Assembly (NCBI GenBank): GCA_014655195.1
Contig: BNBH01000036.1
Location: 1-61,317, forward strand
Origin: Streptomyces cellulosae
Lineage (GTDB): Bacteria; Actinomycetota; Actinomycetes; Streptomycetales; Streptomycetaceae
DNA length: 61,317 nt
Direction: 5' to 3'
A program made the translations under genes and the position numbers. Positions 25,927-33,881 of this stretch are shown one piece after another. Position 1 is the first letter of the stretch, and every line of letters begins with the position of its first letter. The notes below the pieces were generated by a model. It did not search any database. It saw only the letters and a list, made by a program, of their open reading frames with translations, and was not told where the DNA came from.

Positions 25927-26901
25927 GTGGCAGCCGTCGCCCCCACCCCCCTCCTAGCGAAAGCAGCGGATGTGAGTCAGGCAGTCGACACACCGCCCGC
26001 CGCGTCGGCGCGTCCGGAACCGCCCGGGACCGACCTCGCGGCCCTCGCCGCCCGGCACGGCCTCACGGTCAGCGGAGCCCGCCCGCCCCTCGGCGCGTAC
26101 GTCCGCCAGCTGTGGGGGCGGCGCCACTTCATCCTCGCGTTCTCGCAGGCCAAGCTGACGGCGCAGTACAGCAAGGCGAAGCTGGGCCAGCTGTGGCAGG
26201 TGGCGACCCCGCTGCTGAACGCGGCCGTGTACTTCTTCATCTTCGGCCTGCTGCTGGGCGCCCGTAAGGGCATACCCAGCGACGTCTACGTGCCGTTCCT
26301 CGTGACGGGCGTGTTCGTCTTCACGTTCACGCAGAGCTCGGTGCTCGCCGGCGTGCAGGCGATCTCGGGCAACCTGGGACTGGTCAGGGCGCTGCACTTC
26401 CCGCGCGCCTCCCTGCCGATCTCCTTCGCGCTCCAGCAGCTCCAGCAGCTGCTGTTCTCGATGATCGTCCTGGTCGTCGTCATGATCGGATTCAAGAGCT
26501 ACCCGGACGCGTCCTGGCTGCTGATCGTCCCCGCGCTGGCGCTGCAGTTCGTGTTCAACACCGGCCTCGCGCTGATCTTCGCGCGGATGGGCAGCAAGAC
26601 CCCCGACCTGGCGCAGCTCATGCCGTTCGTGCTGCGGACCTGGATGTACGCGTCCGGCGTGATGTTCTCCATCCCCGCGATGCTCGAGGACAAGAACGTC
26701 CCCGCCTGGCTGGCGGACGTCCTGCAGTGGAACCCGGCCGCCATCTACATGGACCTCGTGCGGTTCGCGCTGATCGACCAGTACGACTCGTCGTACCTCC
26801 CCCCGCACATCTGGGCGTTCGCGCTCGGCTGGGCGGTGCTGGCCGGCGTGGTCGGCTTCGTCTACTTCTGGAAGGCAGAGGAGAGGTACGGCCGTGGCTG
26901 A
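25927..26901 (+). CDS. ABC-2 type polysaccharide/teichoic acid export permease (TagG-like)
   Basis: This is a 324-residue membrane protein with six helices in the ABC-2 pattern. A cytoplasmic N-terminus has the amphipathic RQLWGRRHFILAFSQAKLTAQY segment, and the rest includes LGQLWQVATPLLNAAVYFFIFG, the PRASLPIS loop and WNPAAIYMDLVR. These are typical of TagG/Wzm permeases for wall teichoic acid and O-antigen-like polymers. The start is uncertain: GTG 25927 or GTG 25972 (VSQAVDTPP), neither with a strong RBS. The ATPase gene overlaps its stop by 8 bp. It should flip the undecaprenyl-linked polymer made by the GT2-TagF proteins around it. Confidence 0.9.
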   Translation: MAAVAPTPLLAKAADVSQAVDTPPAASARPEPPGTDLAALAARHGLTVSGARPPLGAYVRQLWGRRHFILAFSQAKLTAQYSKAKLGQLWQVATPLLNAAVYFFIFGLLLGARKGIPSDVYVPFLVTGVFVFTFTQSSVLAGVQAISGNLGLVRALHFPRASLPISFALQQLQQLLFSMIVLVVVMIGFKSYPDASWLLIVPALALQFVFNTGLALIFARMGSKTPDLAQLMPFVLRTWMYASGVMFSIPAMLEDKNVPAWLADVLQWNPAAIYMDLVRFALIDQYDSSYLPPHIWAFALGWAVLAGVVGFVYFWKAEERYGRG

Positions 26902-27682
26902 CACCCCCCAGAACAGGAGGCCGACGGTCGTCGCCGACGGCGTCGACGTGGTCTACCGGGTCAACGGCACCGGCGCAGGACGCGGCACCGCGACCGCCGC
27001 GCTGAACCGCATGCTCCGCCGCAAGGAGACCGAGAGGGCGTCCGGCGTGCGCCGGGTGCACGCCGTGCGGAACGTGTCCTTCGTGGCGTACCGCGGCGAG
27101 GCGATCGGCCTGATCGGCACCAACGGCTCCGGCAAGTCCACGCTGCTGAAGGCCGTCGCGGGACTGCTCCCGGTGGAGAACGGCAGCATCTACACCGACG
27201 GCCAGCCGTCCCTGCTCGGCGTCAACGCGGCCCTGATGGCCGACCTCACCGGCGAGCGCAACGTGATGCTCGGCGGGCTCGCGATGGGCATGTCCCGCGA
27301 GGAGGTGAGGGCGCGCTACCAGGACATCGTCGACTTCTCCGGGATCAACGAGAAGGGCGACTTCATCACCCTGCCGATGCGCACCTACTCCTCCGGCATG
27401 GCCGCCCGCCTGCGCTTCTCCATCGCCGCCGCCAAGGACCACGACGTGCTCCTCGTCGACGAGGCCCTCGCGACCGGCGACCGCTCCTTCCAGAAGCGCT
27501 CGGAGGCCCGCATCCGGGAGCTGCGCAAGCACGCGGGAACGGTGTTCCTCGTCAGCCACAACAACAAGTCCATCCGCGACACCTGCGACCGGGTGCTGTG
27601 GCTGGAGCGCGGCGAGCTGCGCATGGACGGGCCGACGGACGAGGTGCTCCGGGAGTACGAGAAGTTCACGGGAGCCCGCTAG
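26894..27682 (+). CDS. ABC transporter ATPase for polysaccharide/teichoic acid export (TagH-like)
   Basis: This is a 262-residue nucleotide-binding protein, starting at GTG 26894 inside the end of the permease gene. It has Walker A (GTNGSGKST), the TagH/Wzt-type Q-loop region (LLGVNAALMADLTGERN), the signature YSSGMAARLRFSIA, Walker B (VLLVDEALATGD), and the switch His (LVSHN). The GERN and SSGM forms are characteristic of the polysaccharide-export subfamily. It ends soon after the core fold and lacks the C-terminal sugar-binding or SH3-like extension of some Wzt/TagH proteins, so it probably does not read the polymer terminus. Confidence 0.93.
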   Translation: MADTPQNRRPTVVADGVDVVYRVNGTGAGRGTATAALNRMLRRKETERASGVRRVHAVRNVSFVAYRGEAIGLIGTNGSGKSTLLKAVAGLLPVENGSIYTDGQPSLLGVNAALMADLTGERNVMLGGLAMGMSREEVRARYQDIVDFSGINEKGDFITLPMRTYSSGMAARLRFSIAAAKDHDVLLVDEALATGDRSFQKRSEARIRELRKHAGTVFLVSHNNKSIRDTCDRVLWLERGELRMDGPTDEVLREYEKFTGAR

Positions 27683-27714
27683 CAGCTTTGGCGCGGACGC
27701 GGACACCGCTGTTC

Positions 27715-27743
27715 GGGCGAATTTCGCGCCGACCGATTCGCCC
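27715..27743 (+). terminator. Inverted repeat after the exporter ATPase gene
   Basis: GGGCGAAT (27715-27722) and ATTCGCCC (27736-27743) form an 8-bp perfect stem with a 13-nt loop, 32 bp after the exporter stop. There is no U-tract. A direct repeat (CGACCGACGGG at 27769 and 27783) follows in the leader of the next gene. It may be a weak terminator or an operator. Confidence 0.4.
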
Positions 27744-27830
27744 CATCAGTGTCACTATGTCTGGATAGCGACCGACGGGTAACGACCGACGGGACCGTCC
27801 GCGCCGCCGAGCAGCCGAAGGAGCCCCGTG

Positions 27831-30026
27831 ATGCCCCAGCTCAGCGTCATCGTCCACGGGCCGAACACGCAGGACCACCTGACCGGCCTGCTCGACTCGC
27901 TCGTCGCCCACCCGCTGCCGGACGTGGAGGTCGTCGTCGCCGCCGTCGGCGACTGGGCCCGTGAGACGGCCGGGCGGCACGCCCAGCGGCTCCAGGTGGT
28001 CCCGCTGCCCGACGGCGCCTCCGACGCGGCGGCGAGAGCGGCGGGGGCCGCGCGCGCCACCGGACGCTGGCTGCACTTCGTCCGCGCCAAGGACGCCCTC
28101 CCGCCCGGCAGCCCCCGCACCGTCGCCGAACGCACCGCCGAGCTGCCCGACACCGTCGACGTCCTCCTCCTGGACCATCTGCGCAGCACCTGGCGCAGCG
28201 CCGCCCTCCCCTCGGCCGACGGCCCCCTCCTCGCCCGCGCCGGACGCACCGAGCCGGCCCTCGCCGACAGCGCCTACCTGCTGCGTCTCACCCCGCTGCT
28301 CGGCACCCGCGTGCTGCGCGCCGACTTCTGGCGGGCGCACGAGGAGCACCTCACCACCGACGACGAGCCCCGCGCCGCCCTCGCCGCCCTGCTGCTCGCC
28401 GGCCGCGTCTCCTGTCTGCCGCACATCGCCTACGAGGACCGGCGGCTGCGCCCCGCGAGCCTCCCGCCCGTCACCCCCGAGCAGTACCTCGCCGCGGTCG
28501 ACCGCTACGAGGCCCTGCTCGACCTTGCCCAGGACCGGCCCGCGGTCTACACCGTGCTCTACGAGATCATGGTCCGCGACTGTCTGCGCACCTTCGCCCG
28601 CGGCGCCGTGCCCGAGCCGGCCGCGCGGGAGTTCTTCCTGCGGGCCGGATCCGCCGCCGTACGCCGCCGCCCCGAGGGGTACCGCCGGCCCGGCGGCCCG
28701 GAGGGTGTGCGGCGCGCGCTGCTGGAGGAGGGCGCCTACACCCGCTACCGCGCCTTCCAGGCCGCCAACCACGCCCGCCGCGCCGTGCGCTCCACGGTGC
28801 GCGCGGGACGGCGGCAGGCGGGCGCCCTGATCCGCGACCACCAGTACCGCGCGGCGCTGCGCCGTCCGGTCGACCCGCACCTCGCGGTGTTCTCCGCCTA
28901 CTGGAACCGGGGCGTCGCCTGCAACCCGGCCGCGATCGCCGCGAAGCTCGCCGAGCTGGCCCCGCACATCCACCCGGTGTGGGTGGTGACCGCGCGCAAC
29001 GCGGCCCTGCTGCCGCCCGGCACCGACCACGTGGTCCCCGGCACCCGCCGCTACTGGGAGACGCTCGCCACGGCGAAGTACCTCGTCAACAACGTCAACT
29101 TCCCGAACGCGGTGGTCAAACGCCCCGACGCGGTGCATGTGCAGACCCACCACGGCACCCCGCTGAAGCGCATGGGCCTCGACCAGATGGCGTACCCGGC
29201 CGCCGCGCAGGGCCTGGACTTCGACGCCCTGCTGGAGCGCGTCGACAAGTGGGACTACAGCGTCTCCGCCAACAGCCACACCACCCGCATGTGGGAGCGT
29301 GCCTACCCGTCCCGGTACGTCTCCCTCGACCACGGCTATCCCCGCAACGACGTGTACTGCACGGCGGGCGCCGACGAGGTGCGCGCGGTCCGCGAGCGGC
29401 TCGGCATCGCCCCCGGCCGCCGGGCCGTCCTCTACGCGCCCACCCACCGCGACTACGAGGCCGGCTTCACCCCGCGCCTGGACCTGGCCGCGCTCGCCGA
29501 CCGGCTCGGCGAGGAGACCGTCCTGCTGGTGCGCGCCCACTACTTCTACGACTCCGGCCTCACCCCGCTGGCCGGCCTGCGCCGCTCGGGCCGCGTGATC
29601 GACGTGTCGTCGTACGACCCGGTCGAGGAGCTGTGCCTGGCCGCCGACGCGCTGGTCACGGACTACTCGTCGATCATGTTCGACTACGCCAACCTGGACC
29701 GCCCGATCGTGATCCACGCCGACGACTGGGAGACGTACCGCACCACGCGCGGGGTGTACTTCGACCTGATGGCCGAGGCGCCGGGGCCGGTCGCGCGCAC
29801 CCAGGACGACCTCACCGAGATCCTCGCCGGCGACGCCTGGCACGACGAGGGCGCGGCGAAGGCGCGGGCCGCGTTCCGCCGCCGGTTCTGCGAGTTCGAC
29901 GACGGCCGCGCCGCCGAGCGGGTCGTGCGGCGGGTGTTCCTCGGCGAGGACGAGGCGTCCCTGCCGCCGGTGCTGCCGCCGGAGGAGCGCACCCCGGCGC
30001 CGGCCCCCCAGGAGGTGACCGCGTGA
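27831..30026 (+). CDS. TagF-like glycerophosphotransferase with a degenerate, probably inactive GT2 domain
   Basis: This is a 731-residue paralogue of the three fusions at 11.7-18.6 kb. ATG 27831 lies 7 nt after AAGGAG. The C-terminal TagF-like half is complete: HHGTPLK (His441), THRDYE, LVRAHYFYD (His570), and TDYSSIMFDYANLDRP. The N-terminal 110 residues keep the outline of GT2 (LSVIVHGP, then a Leu-rich helix) but have lost the catalytic signature. VDDxSPD is VAAVGDWAR, and FLDxDD is FVRAKD (83-88). Glycosyl transfer by this half is therefore unlikely. Its stop overlaps the next gene's ATG by one base (TGATG). Confidence 0.9.
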   Translation: MPQLSVIVHGPNTQDHLTGLLDSLVAHPLPDVEVVVAAVGDWARETAGRHAQRLQVVPLPDGASDAAARAAGAARATGRWLHFVRAKDALPPGSPRTVAERTAELPDTVDVLLLDHLRSTWRSAALPSADGPLLARAGRTEPALADSAYLLRLTPLLGTRVLRADFWRAHEEHLTTDDEPRAALAALLLAGRVSCLPHIAYEDRRLRPASLPPVTPEQYLAAVDRYEALLDLAQDRPAVYTVLYEIMVRDCLRTFARGAVPEPAAREFFLRAGSAAVRRRPEGYRRPGGPEGVRRALLEEGAYTRYRAFQAANHARRAVRSTVRAGRRQAGALIRDHQYRAALRRPVDPHLAVFSAYWNRGVACNPAAIAAKLAELAPHIHPVWVVTARNAALLPPGTDHVVPGTRRYWETLATAKYLVNNVNFPNAVVKRPDAVHVQTHHGTPLKRMGLDQMAYPAAAQGLDFDALLERVDKWDYSVSANSHTTRMWERAYPSRYVSLDHGYPRNDVYCTAGADEVRAVRERLGIAPGRRAVLYAPTHRDYEAGFTPRLDLAALADRLGEETVLLVRAHYFYDSGLTPLAGLRRSGRVIDVSSYDPVEELCLAADALVTDYSSIMFDYANLDRPIVIHADDWETYRTTRGVYFDLMAEAPGPVARTQDDLTEILAGDAWHDEGAAKARAAFRRRFCEFDDGRAAERVVRRVFLGEDEASLPPVLPPEERTPAPAPQEVTA

Positions 30027-31702
30027 TGTCCACGTCCCGGCTCCCCGACGTCACCGTCACGGTGATCGTGCACAACGACGCCGGACGGCTGCCCCGCGCC
30101 GTGCGGTCCGTGTGCCGCCAGACCCACCGCGACCTGGAGATCGTCATCAGCGACGACCACTCCACGGACGACACCCCGAGGGTGGCGCGGGAGCTGGCGG
30201 CCGCCGACGCGCGCGTGCGGTACCTGCGGCTGCCGGAGAACAGCGGCGGGTGCAGCGCGCCCCGCAACCGCGCCGTCGAGATCGCCCGGGCGCCGTACCT
30301 GATGTTCCTCGACAGCGACGACGAACTGCCCGAGGGGGCGGTCGCCGCGCTGCTGGCCGCGCACCGGGAGCGGGAGATCGACTTCGCGATGGGCGCGGTG
30401 CGGCGGATCCGCGTGGACACCGGGCGCCGCTCCACCTGGATGCCGCACCTGGTGGGCGAGCGCCGCACCCTGGACGGCATCGAGGACGACCCGCGGCTGT
30501 TCTTCGAGCACCTGGCGACCAGCAAGATGTACGCCCGCGCCTTCCTCGACCGGCACGCGCTGCGCTTCCCGGAGGGCGTCCACTACGAGGACCAGTTGTT
30601 CTCGGCGCAGGCCTACTGCCTGGCGGAGCGGTTCACGATCGTCCCCGAGCCGGTCTACCTCTGGTACATAGCCCCCTACGTCCGCTCCGACGCCGCGTCC
30701 ATATCGAACCAGCGGCACCTGATCGGCAACGTCCGCGACCGGATCCATGTGCAGCGGCTGATCGACGCGTTCCTGGCGGAGAGCGGGCACGAGGGGCTGC
30801 GCGAGGACAAGGACCACAAGTTCCTGAAGCACGACTTCCGGATGTACGCGGGCGACCTGCCGTACCGCGACGAGGAGTGGATGTCCGCCTTCGCCGACGA
30901 GGTGAACCCGTACCTGGAGACGCTGTCCCCGGGCGCGTACGCGCGGCTGCCGCGCGCGGAGCGGGTGGTGCTGCAACTGGTCCGGGACCGCCGCCTGCCG
31001 GAGGCCGCGCTCGCGGCGCGGGGGCTCGGGCACGGGGTCGCCCCGAGGCGGCTGACCGCCGACGCGGACGGCCGGGTCTACTGGGGCGACCGGGTACCGG
31101 ACAGCGTGGCCGCCCGCCGCGAGCTGGACCTGACGGAGCTGGAGCCGGACACCCGCCCGTTCCCCGGCGCGCTGTTCCGGCACGAGATCACGGACATCGC
31201 CCGCGTCCCCGGCGGCGGCGCCCGCCTGGACCTCACCGTGCGGACCTACGACCCGGCGCTTCGGCTTCCCGTCGGCCCGCAGCGCGCGAGCCTGGTGATC
31301 TCCCCGGGCCGGCGCCGCCTCACCGTGCCGTTCCGCCTGGACCCGGTGCGGCCCGGCGTGTTCGAGGGCACGGTACGGCTGGATCTGGCGGGGGCGCGCC
31401 TGCCGCTGGCCGGCTTCGCAGGAATCCGGCACCCCCTGCTCCGCCTCACCACAGGCGGCCAGAGCAACCAGGCGCTGCTGCTGGCCCCCCTGGACTTCCC
31501 GCCCCTGACGGCCCGCGTCCCGTACCGCTCCGGCACGGCCCCGCACCAGGTCACGATCGAACCGGAAGGCCACAACCCGGGCCGCCTGCAAATCCACTGG
31601 CAACCGACCGGCGCCCCAGCAGCCCTCCGCCCCCTCGCGACCCGCCTGACCCACCCGCGCCTGCGACGGGCGGTGCAGCTGGTGGCAGGCGCGCTGCGCT
31701 GA
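30026..31702 (+). CDS. Stand-alone GT2 glycosyltransferase coupled to a TagF-like gene
   Basis: This is a 558-residue GT-A glycosyltransferase. ATG 30026 overlaps the upstream stop (TGATG) and has GGAGG 10 nt before it; GTG 30023 is possible. Motifs are VIVHNDAG, SDDHSTDD, NSGGCSAPRNRA, FLDSDD, TSKMYARAF and HYEDQLF. The C-terminal ~200 residues form a beta-rich part with a basic end, like the GT2 at 22629. Coupling to a fusion whose own GT2 half is dead suggests that this enzyme supplies the missing glycosyl transfer in trans. Downstream DNA carries several decayed echoes of its last 50 codons. Confidence 0.92.
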   Translation: MSTSRLPDVTVTVIVHNDAGRLPRAVRSVCRQTHRDLEIVISDDHSTDDTPRVARELAAADARVRYLRLPENSGGCSAPRNRAVEIARAPYLMFLDSDDELPEGAVAALLAAHREREIDFAMGAVRRIRVDTGRRSTWMPHLVGERRTLDGIEDDPRLFFEHLATSKMYARAFLDRHALRFPEGVHYEDQLFSAQAYCLAERFTIVPEPVYLWYIAPYVRSDAASISNQRHLIGNVRDRIHVQRLIDAFLAESGHEGLREDKDHKFLKHDFRMYAGDLPYRDEEWMSAFADEVNPYLETLSPGAYARLPRAERVVLQLVRDRRLPEAALAARGLGHGVAPRRLTADADGRVYWGDRVPDSVAARRELDLTELEPDTRPFPGALFRHEITDIARVPGGGARLDLTVRTYDPALRLPVGPQRASLVISPGRRRLTVPFRLDPVRPGVFEGTVRLDLAGARLPLAGFAGIRHPLLRLTTGGQSNQALLLAPLDFPPLTARVPYRSGTAPHQVTIEPEGHNPGRLQIHWQPTGAPAALRPLATRLTHPRLRRAVQLVAGALR

Positions 31703-31787
31703 CGGCCGGCGTACCTACCGCGGCACGGTGAGTCACTCGTGGGCGACCGAGGCGTGGGCAGCCCCCCTTCCGCCCGCCGGCCGCCCA

Positions 31788-32228
31788 CACCGTGCACCCC
31801 GGCCGCACGGGGCCGCCACGGGTGGCACGGACGCCCCGCGCTGACCGCCCCCGCGCCCCCATCGCTCCGCCACCGCACCAGGTCACCGTCCAACCGGAGA
31901 TCCACGCCCCCGGACACCCCGGCCGGCCGTACCGGACCGTTCAACCCGGTGACCGGCACCCTGCGCCGACCGGTACGGACCCAGTGCCCCGGAGCCGCAC
32001 CCCTCCGGGCCACCGTCCAGCCGGAAAGCCAACGCCCCGGAAGGCCACAGCCGACTCCCCCGGGCCTCCTCCCGCCAACCGCCCGCACCGTGCGCCCCGG
32101 CGGGCACCGGGCCGTACGGCTGGCGACGGGTGCCCTGCGCCGGCCTCACGTCCCCCGGGACGCCACAGCCGCCCGCACCGTCCACCCCGGCCCACCGGGC
32201 CATGCGGCTGCCGTCGGGCCCCGCCCGC
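31788..32228. repeat. Decayed tandem copies of the 3' end of the GT2 gene
   Basis: The 527-bp gap 31703-32229 holds no gene but echoes the preceding gene end. The clearest copies are 31874-31969 (CACCAGGTCACC..CAACCGGAG..GACCGGCACCCTGCGCCGA) and 32006-32142 (CACCGTCCAGCCGGAA..GGGCCGTACGG..GGTGCCCTGCGCC). Translated, the gene end HRAVRLATGALR-like pattern (true: RRAVQLVAGALR) is still visible. A CACCGTSCRSCCSG motif recurs at about 31788, 31884, 32011, 32086 and 32176. The copies have internal deletions and different frames, so they are not expressed as protein. Confidence 0.6.
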
Positions 32229-32229
32229 C

Positions 32230-33750
32230 TCACCGCACCGCGTACAGCACCTCCCCCCGCGGCCCCCGCGCCACCGCCCTCAGCCCGGGGTCGTCCAGCG
32301 CCCCACGGCGGTCCAGCACCCACCGCACCTCGTACTCCCGCTCGATGCGCCGCCGCTCGGCCGGGGACGTGGCCGGCGCGAAGTAGGCCCGCGTGGCGGC
32401 GACCCGGCGGTCCTCGTCGGCGAGGAAGAAGTCCGGGTAGCCGGGGGCGACCGTGTAGGGGCCGTAGGCCGGGACCTGGCGGGCGACCCGGCCTTCCGCC
32501 ATGACGACGTCTCCGTACCGCACCCAGCGGGTGATCCACCCGTAGCCCGGCCACGGGCGCCGGTACGTGTCCGCGACCGGCCCCGGCAGCGCGTCGGCCG
32601 GGACGACGTACCCGAGAGCGCCCGCCTGGGCCCAGGCGCCGGCCAGCAGCGCCGCGGCGAGCAGCGCCGCCCACACCGCCCGTACCCGCCGCGACCCCGC
32701 CTCCACGACCGCGAGCGCCGCCGCGAGCTGCGCCGGGATCACCGCCGCCGGGAACGCCCGCGCCCAGGAGTAGTGCCCGGTCACGCGGCCCGCCGCCACG
32801 GCCAGCACCCCAAGGGCGCAGAACACCACCAGCGGGTCCCGGTGGTCGCGCCGCCACCGCGCGACCAGCGCGGCCACCCCGAGCAGCGCGAGACCGAACC
32901 GCGCGACCGGGTGCGCGTACAGCACCTGGTGCACCGTCTCCAGCCGCTCCCCCGCGTCCGCCAGCGCGTAGAAGTCGTAGTACGGCCATGCCCCCAGCAC
33001 CGACACGCCCAGCAGCAGCGCCCCGCCGAGCCGGGGCCACACCGCGTGCCCGGGACGCGCGGCGGCCACCGTGGCTGCCGCTCCGGCCGTGGCCACCACA
33101 CCGGAGAACTGGTGGCAGAGCAGGATCACCGCCCACAGCACACCCAGCCCCAGCCACACCCCCCACCCGGCCGGCCGGCGCACCGCCCCGCTCAGCCAGG
33201 TCCAGAAGTGGAAGGCGAGCCCCAGGGTGAAGGTGCTCGGGTAGGCCGCCGTCAGGGCCAGCGAGTGCAGCCCGGTGAAGCCGCTCCACAGCAGCGGCTC
33301 GGTGCCCCACAGGAACCACAGGGACAGCAGCGCGAGCACCGGCGCGGCCGGGCGCGCGCTCAGCGTCCGCACGTACCGCCACACGCCCGTGACCAGCAGC
33401 GCCAGCCCCGCAGCGGCGGCCAGCCGCAGCACCACGAACACGTCGAGGCCGGTCGCCCGGGCGACACCGCCGAGGACCAGCGTCCACGGCGAGTAGTACG
33501 GGCTCGGGGTGTTCGCGTCGACGAGCGGGTTGCCGGGGGCGAGCGGGGAGTGCCGCAGCCGCTGCACGGTCGCCGCGTGGATGCCCAGGTCGCCCATCCA
33601 CGGCAGCCGTACGACGACCAGGACCAGCAGGAGCAGGACGAGTCCGGTGACGCCCGTGGCCAGGGCCCGGCCGACGGCGGCCGGGCGGATCCCGGAGCGG
33701 CGGGCGCCGGTCTCCCCGGACACGCCGGACGACGAGAAGCGGACAGTCAC
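32230..33750 (-). CDS. Polytopic membrane protein, GT-C-like; paralogue of the gene at 19941-21560
   Basis: This is a 506-residue protein with about ten hydrophobic helices and a C-terminal extracytoplasmic domain. It shares the plan and motifs of the protein at 19941: LGIHAATVQRL after helix 1, SPYYSPW, WRYVRTL, LLWSGF, a YPSTF loop, and the late AYGP and EYEVRW pieces. These recall lipid-sugar-dependent GT-C transferases; assignment is inference. It lies on the opposite strand, closing the right end of the wall-polymer locus. It is separated from gdhB upstream by a terminator, so it has its own promoter in the short gap 33751-33825. Confidence 0.75.
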   Translation of the reverse strand: MTVRFSSSGVSGETGARRSGIRPAAVGRALATGVTGLVLLLLVLVVVRLPWMGDLGIHAATVQRLRHSPLAPGNPLVDANTPSPYYSPWTLVLGGVARATGLDVFVVLRLAAAAGLALLVTGVWRYVRTLSARPAAPVLALLSLWFLWGTEPLLWSGFTGLHSLALTAAYPSTFTLGLAFHFWTWLSGAVRRPAGWGVWLGLGVLWAVILLCHQFSGVVATAGAAATVAAARPGHAVWPRLGGALLLGVSVLGAWPYYDFYALADAGERLETVHQVLYAHPVARFGLALLGVAALVARWRRDHRDPLVVFCALGVLAVAAGRVTGHYSWARAFPAAVIPAQLAAALAVVEAGSRRVRAVWAALLAAALLAGAWAQAGALGYVVPADALPGPVADTYRRPWPGYGWITRWVRYGDVVMAEGRVARQVPAYGPYTVAPGYPDFFLADEDRRVAATRAYFAPATSPAERRRIEREYEVRWVLDRRGALDDPGLRAVARGPRGEVLYAVR

Positions 33751-33825
33751 AGGGGAGCCCTATCCCGCCACAGCGCCGTCCCCACGGGTTCGCCGCCGAT
33801 TCCCGCCCAACGCACCACACACGCG

Positions 33826-33867
33826 CGAGGGGCGCCCCGGACCGGCAAAGGTCCGAAGCGCCCCTCG
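33826..33867 (-). terminator. Stem-loop terminator of gdhB
   Basis: CGAGGGGCGCCCCGGACC (33826-33843) pairs with GGTCCGAAGCGCCCCTCG (33850-33867) at 16 of 18 positions around a 6-nt loop. It begins 14 bp beyond the gdhB stop. Confidence 0.85.
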
Positions 33868-33881
33868 ACGGGTTCGGCGGG

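Noticed and set aside
31739..32386. Plus-strand ORFs in the gap after the second GT2 gene
   Set aside because: They run across decayed copies in shifting frames and into the antisense of the membrane protein at 32230.
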